In this document: positions 5,084-7,641 of the stretch, one piece after another
Layout: each line of letters starts with the position of its first letter
How positions within the stretch are numbered: the stretch's first letter is position 1
Assembly (NCBI GenBank): GCA_021792015.1
Contig: JAJYVM010000177.1
Location: 1 to 7,641 of the forward strand
Direction: 5' to 3'
From: Bacillota bacterium
GTDB lineage: Bacteria > Bacillota > Sulfobacillia > RBS10-35 > JAJYVM01
DNA: 7,641 nt
Translations under genes and position numbers: made by a program
Notes under the pieces: model-generated
Database searches by the model: none
Seen by the model: only the letters and a program-made list of their open reading frames with translations
Told to the model about the DNA's origin: nothing

Positions 5084-6598
5084 GTGAAGGTAGCCGACCG
5101 CCCGCGCGCGGGCGGGGTACCCGCCGCAGCGGATGAGACCAGCCCGCGCCAGCAGTCGCTGGTGCTGGCCGTGCTCCTGCTCGGTGTGAGCATCGCCGCA
5201 GTCGATACGACCATCGTGGTCCTGGGCCTGCCCGTCATGATGGCGGACCTGCACGCCGACATCGTCAGCATGGTCTGGGTCATCATGGCCTACCTCCTGG
5301 TGCTGACCATGCTCTCGACCCAGGTCGGGCGCTTCGGCGATATGTTCGGCCGCGTCCGCATGTATCAGTTGGGCTTTGTGGTGTTCACCGCCGGGTCGCT
5401 CCTCTGCGGGCTGGCCGCCTCGGGCCCGCAGCTGATCGCCTTCCGCGTCCTGCAGGGCGTGGGCGGCGCCCTGCTGACCGCCAACAGCGGCGCCATCGTC
5501 GCCGACAACGTACCCCGGGCCCGGCGCGGCCGGGCCTACGGCATCATCGGCATCGGCTGGAGCATCGGCGCCGTTCTCGGCATTCTGCTGGGCGGCGTGC
5601 TGATCACCTTCATCAACTGGCGGTACATCTTCTTCATCAACGTGCCCATCGGCATCGTGGCCCTGGCCATCGGCTACCGGGTGCTGCGGGACCGCTCGGC
5701 GCGCACCGTCCAGCGCATCGACTGGGTGGGCATGGTCTTCCTCGGCGGCGGGCTCTACCTCATCCTCCTGGCGCTGACCAACATGACGGGCGCGGGTTGG
5801 ACGGCCGCCACGGGCGTCGAGATCGCGACCGGGGTCGTCCTCATCGGTGCCTTCGCCGCGTGGGAGCGCGCGGCCGCCGCACCCATGCTCGACCTCACCC
5901 TCTTCCAATATCGCGTGCTGACCGCGTCGGTGTTCGCCGCCCTCTTCCAGGCGCTCGGCTCGTTCGCGGTCATGTTCCTTGTGATCATGTACCTGCAGGG
6001 GGTCAGGGGCCTTTCCCCCTTCTACGCCTCATTGCTGCTGGTGCCCGGCTACCTGATCGGCGCCGTCCTCGGCCCGTGGGCGGGACGGATCGCCGACCGC
6101 CGCGGCTCGCGCCTGCCCGTCGCGCTGGGCCTCGCCGTCCAGGCCGTCGGCGTGCTGCTGTACACCACGCTGGTCGTGGACTCGCCCCTCTGGTTCGTCG
6201 TGGTGGCCTCGGTCGTGAACGGCGCCGGCAACGCGTTCTTCTTCCCGTCGAACAACAGCGCCGTCGTCGCCCACACCCCCGCGCGCGCGTTCGGCGTGGC
6301 CAACGGTCTGCTGCGCACCCTCTCCAACATCGGCATGGTCGGCAGCTTCGCGGTGGCGCTGCTGATGGCGGCATCGGCGATCCCACGCCAGGCGGCCTTC
6401 GCCATCTTCCTCGGGGTGAGCCGCCTGACCCCGGCGCTGGCCGGCGCGTTTGTGAAGGGGATGCACGCAGCCCTGCTGGCGTCCATCTCGCTCATCGCCA
6501 TCGCGCTGGCCCTCTCGCTGCTGCAGGGCCGGGCGCCGGCGCCCGCCACGGGGGACCGCGAGGGCCGGTGGGAGCCGGCCCCCGGCGGCGAGGGCTGA
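5084..6598 (+). CDS. MFS multidrug-type exporter, DHA2 family (14 TM)
   Basis: This 504-residue inner-membrane major facilitator protein probably exports a drug-like or hydrophobic metabolite in exchange for protons. About 14 hydrophobic segments can be placed, near 26-48, 62-80, 93-111, 117-139, 152-174, 180-200, 213-231, 243-260, 278-302, 312-331, 345-365, 367-387, 411-431 and 463-480, the EmrB/QacA (DHA2) layout. Motif D1 is DTTIVVLGLP with Asp41 in helix 1. Motif A is GRFGDMFGRVRM after helix 2, with a second copy GRIADRRGSR near 334. Motif B is RVLQGVGGAL with Arg121. Motif C at 162-171 keeps its glycines but has Ile167 where proline is usual. The GTG start has GGAGG 11 bases upstream. 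It is flanked by the methyltransferase and the SDR gene, suggesting export of a product that those enzymes modify, or self-protection; the substrate is unknown. Confidence 0.96.
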   Translation: MKVADRPRAGGVPAAADETSPRQQSLVLAVLLLGVSIAAVDTTIVVLGLPVMMADLHADIVSMVWVIMAYLLVLTMLSTQVGRFGDMFGRVRMYQLGFVVFTAGSLLCGLAASGPQLIAFRVLQGVGGALLTANSGAIVADNVPRARRGRAYGIIGIGWSIGAVLGILLGGVLITFINWRYIFFINVPIGIVALAIGYRVLRDRSARTVQRIDWVGMVFLGGGLYLILLALTNMTGAGWTAATGVEIATGVVLIGAFAAWERAAAAPMLDLTLFQYRVLTASVFAALFQALGSFAVMFLVIMYLQGVRGLSPFYASLLLVPGYLIGAVLGPWAGRIADRRGSRLPVALGLAVQAVGVLLYTTLVVDSPLWFVVVASVVNGAGNAFFFPSNNSAVVAHTPARAFGVANGLLRTLSNIGMVGSFAVALLMAASAIPRQAAFAIFLGVSRLTPALAGAFVKGMHAALLASISLIAIALALSLLQGRAPAPATGDREGRWEPAPGGEG

Positions 6599-6633
6599 CC
6601 CCGCCGCGACCGAGCCCCACGCAGGACCGTCCC

Positions 6634-6662
6634 CCTTCGCCGCCGAAGCCGGGCGGCGAAGG
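6634..6662 (+). repeat. 11-bp perfect inverted repeat (hairpin) before the SDR gene
   Basis: CCTTCGCCGCC (6634-6644) is perfectly complementary to GGCGGCGAAGG (6652-6662) around a 7-base loop. It occupies the 77-base MFS-SDR gap, and its right arm contains part of the purine-rich GAAGGAAGG that serves as the SDR ribosome-binding site. No T run follows, so it is not a standard intrinsic terminator. It may be an RBS-sequestering hairpin or a dispersed intergenic repeat. Confidence 0.6.
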
Positions 6663-6675
6663 AAGGCGGCGCGGC

Positions 6676-7515
6676 TTGCGCGACCTCAGAGGGCGGACGG
6701 CACTTGTGACCGGTGCCTCACGCAACATCGGCGCGGTCATCGCCCGGAGCCTGGCGGCCGAAGGCATGAGCCTCGTGCTGGCGGCCCGCTCGCGGCCCGA
6801 CCTCGACGCCATCGCCGCGGAGATCGCCGGCGGCGGCGGGACGGTTCTGGCTGTCCCCACCGACGTCACCGACGCCGGCTCCCTAAAGGCCCTGGTCCAG
6901 GCGGCGCGGGACCGCTTCCCCACGCTGGATGTGCTGGTGAACAACGCCGGCACCATCGAGGTCGGCGACTTCGCCGAGCTGGACTTGGCGGCGATCGAGG
7001 CGACCATGCGCGTGGACCTGGTCGCGCCCATGCTGCTCAGCCGCCTGGTGCTGCCGGTCATGCTCGCGCAGGGCCGCGGCCACATCGTGAACATGAGCTC
7101 GCTGGCCGGCCGCTTTGGACTCCCCGGCATCGAGACGTACTGCGCGGCCAAGGCCGGCGTGGCCAACTTCAGCGCCGCGCTGCGGGCGGCGTACCGGCTG
7201 CGGGGGGTCAGCGCCTCGGCCATCCTGCCAGGCTACGTGCATGGGGCTGGGATGTACCAGCAGGTCCAGGACCGGACGCACCTGCCCACGCCGCGCGCGC
7301 AGGGCTCGTCTTCGCCGGGGGCGGTCGCGCGCGCCGTCGTGCGGGCCATCCGCCTCGACCTGCCTGAGGTGGTGGTCTCGCCGCGGCCCATGCGGCCGAT
7401 GATCGCGCTGCAGGGCCTGTTCCCGGCGATGACGGAGCGGCTGGTCTCGACGCTGGGCGGGAACTGGTACCAGCGCGCCGGCGACGCGCTCGAGGGCAGG
7501 ACCTCGCGGCCCTGA
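6676..7515 (+). CDS. SDR-family NAD(P)-dependent oxidoreductase, TTG start
   Basis: This 279-residue classical short-chain dehydrogenase/reductase interconverts a carbonyl and an alcohol with NAD(P)(H). The cofactor loop is TGASRNIG (12-19), with Asn17 replacing the usual second glycine. AARSR (36-40), with basic residues after strand 2, suggests NADP(H). NNAG is at 89-92. The catalytic residues are the Ser in NMSSLAG (141/142) and YCAAK with Tyr155 and Lys159. The helix-4 Asn is Asp114 (VDL). The C-terminus, about 40 residues longer than a 240-residue core, has a hydrophobic patch MIALQGLF. The TTG at 6676 is chosen because GAAGGAAGG lies 9 bases upstream and Rossmann strand 1 starts at residue 8; there is no ATG alternative. 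The frame is open far upstream only as a shadow of the MFS gene. It is probably co-transcribed with the exporter; the substrate is unknown. Confidence 0.94.
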   Translation: MRDLRGRTALVTGASRNIGAVIARSLAAEGMSLVLAARSRPDLDAIAAEIAGGGGTVLAVPTDVTDAGSLKALVQAARDRFPTLDVLVNNAGTIEVGDFAELDLAAIEATMRVDLVAPMLLSRLVLPVMLAQGRGHIVNMSSLAGRFGLPGIETYCAAKAGVANFSAALRAAYRLRGVSASAILPGYVHGAGMYQQVQDRTHLPTPRAQGSSSPGAVARAVVRAIRLDLPEVVVSPRPMRPMIALQGLFPAMTERLVSTLGGNWYQRAGDALEGRTSRP

Positions 7516-7572
7516 GCGGCGTCTCATGCCGCGGCCGCTCGGCCGCATACACCCTCCCCGGGGGACTTCCAC

Positions 7573-7641
7573 CTGCCGCAGCTGCGCCGCCACAGCGGCC
7601 TCGCCGTGCTCTCGATCCTGGCCGTCGCCCTGACGGTCAGC
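7573..7641 (+). CDS. Possible start of a membrane protein, partial, non-standard start
   Basis: After the SDR stop the same frame reads on without interruption to the window end. From 7573 it encodes LPQLRRHSG and then a hydrophobic run LAVLSILAVALTVS: positive charges followed by a membrane segment, as at the N-terminus of a transporter. This frame has no ATG, and its only GTG (7606) falls inside the hydrophobic run. CTG 7573 has GGGGGA 7 bases upstream and would be a rare start. The ATG at 7526 opens another frame that stops at 7633 after 35 codons. Only 23 codons are visible, so the product cannot be identified and the call is tentative. Confidence 0.3.
   Translation, partial: MPQLRRHSGLAVLSILAVALTVS

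Noticed and set aside
5024..5908. Minus-strand 294-residue frame opposite the MFS gene
   Set aside because: It is an antisense translation rich in Asp, His, Gly and Ala produced by the hydrophobic codons of the transporter; it has no motif.
5797..6675. Upstream extension of the SDR frame to 572 residues
   Set aside because: It overlaps the MFS gene out of frame and is Arg/Pro-rich. The SDR fold begins just after TTG 6676.
7513..7515. TGA as a sense codon joining the SDR to the following frame
   Set aside because: TGA ends the methyltransferase, MFS, HAD, ASCH, acyltransferase and SCP2-like genes at sensible places, and tryptophans are encoded by TGG, so recoding is not supported.
7531..7546. 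GCGGCC-GCTC-GGCCGC hairpin after the SDR gene as an intrinsic terminator
   Set aside because: It has a 6-bp stem and no T run; such stems are common by chance at this GC content.
6883..7593. Minus-strand 236-residue frame at the right end
   Set aside because: It is antisense to the SDR gene and low-complexity, with no domain.

Overview
The window is a very GC-rich, densely packed stretch of bacterial chromosome. Codon third positions are almost all G or C, and six of the nine well-supported genes start at GTG or TTG. I cannot fix the phylum from sequence alone; any high-GC lineage would fit (actinobacterial, chloroflexotal, rokubacterial, high-GC Bacillota or similar). I see no phage, transposon, CRISPR, tRNA or rRNA signature, and no gene-free stretch longer than about 130 bases.

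The left 4.4 kb is a minus-strand block, read right to left. It begins with an ASCH-domain protein (3931-4365). After a 117-base gap come five tightly linked genes: a PlsC-like acyltransferase (3160-3813), a HAD phosphatase (2471-3163), a zinc-dependent alcohol dehydrogenase (1365-2483), a small SCP2-like lipid-carrier protein (935-1360) and an aldehyde dehydrogenase that runs off the left edge (938 to 1). Their junctions are a TTGA overlap, a 13-base overlap, a 4-base gap and a GTGA overlap, so they are almost certainly one translationally coupled operon. The alcohol and aldehyde dehydrogenases form an alcohol-to-acid oxidation pair. The SCP2-like protein and the acyltransferase suggest that the substrates are lipidic or long-chain; that last step is inference.

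The right 3.2 kb is a divergent plus-strand block: a class I SAM methyltransferase (4439-5035), a 14-helix DHA2-type MFS exporter (5084-6598) and an SDR oxidoreductase (6676-7515). The last 126 bases may hold the beginning of another membrane protein with no ordinary start codon. The two blocks share a 73-base divergent intergenic region (4366-4438) with a perfect 9-bp inverted repeat. A second strong inverted repeat lies between the MFS and SDR genes and could sequester the SDR ribosome-binding site.

Most of this is ordinary metabolic and transport content. The points that merit a second look are the composition of the coupled lipid/alcohol operon, substituted motif residues in the acyltransferase, MFS and SDR proteins, the three-segment RNA structure at the MFS-SDR junction, and the unusual start of the last partial gene.
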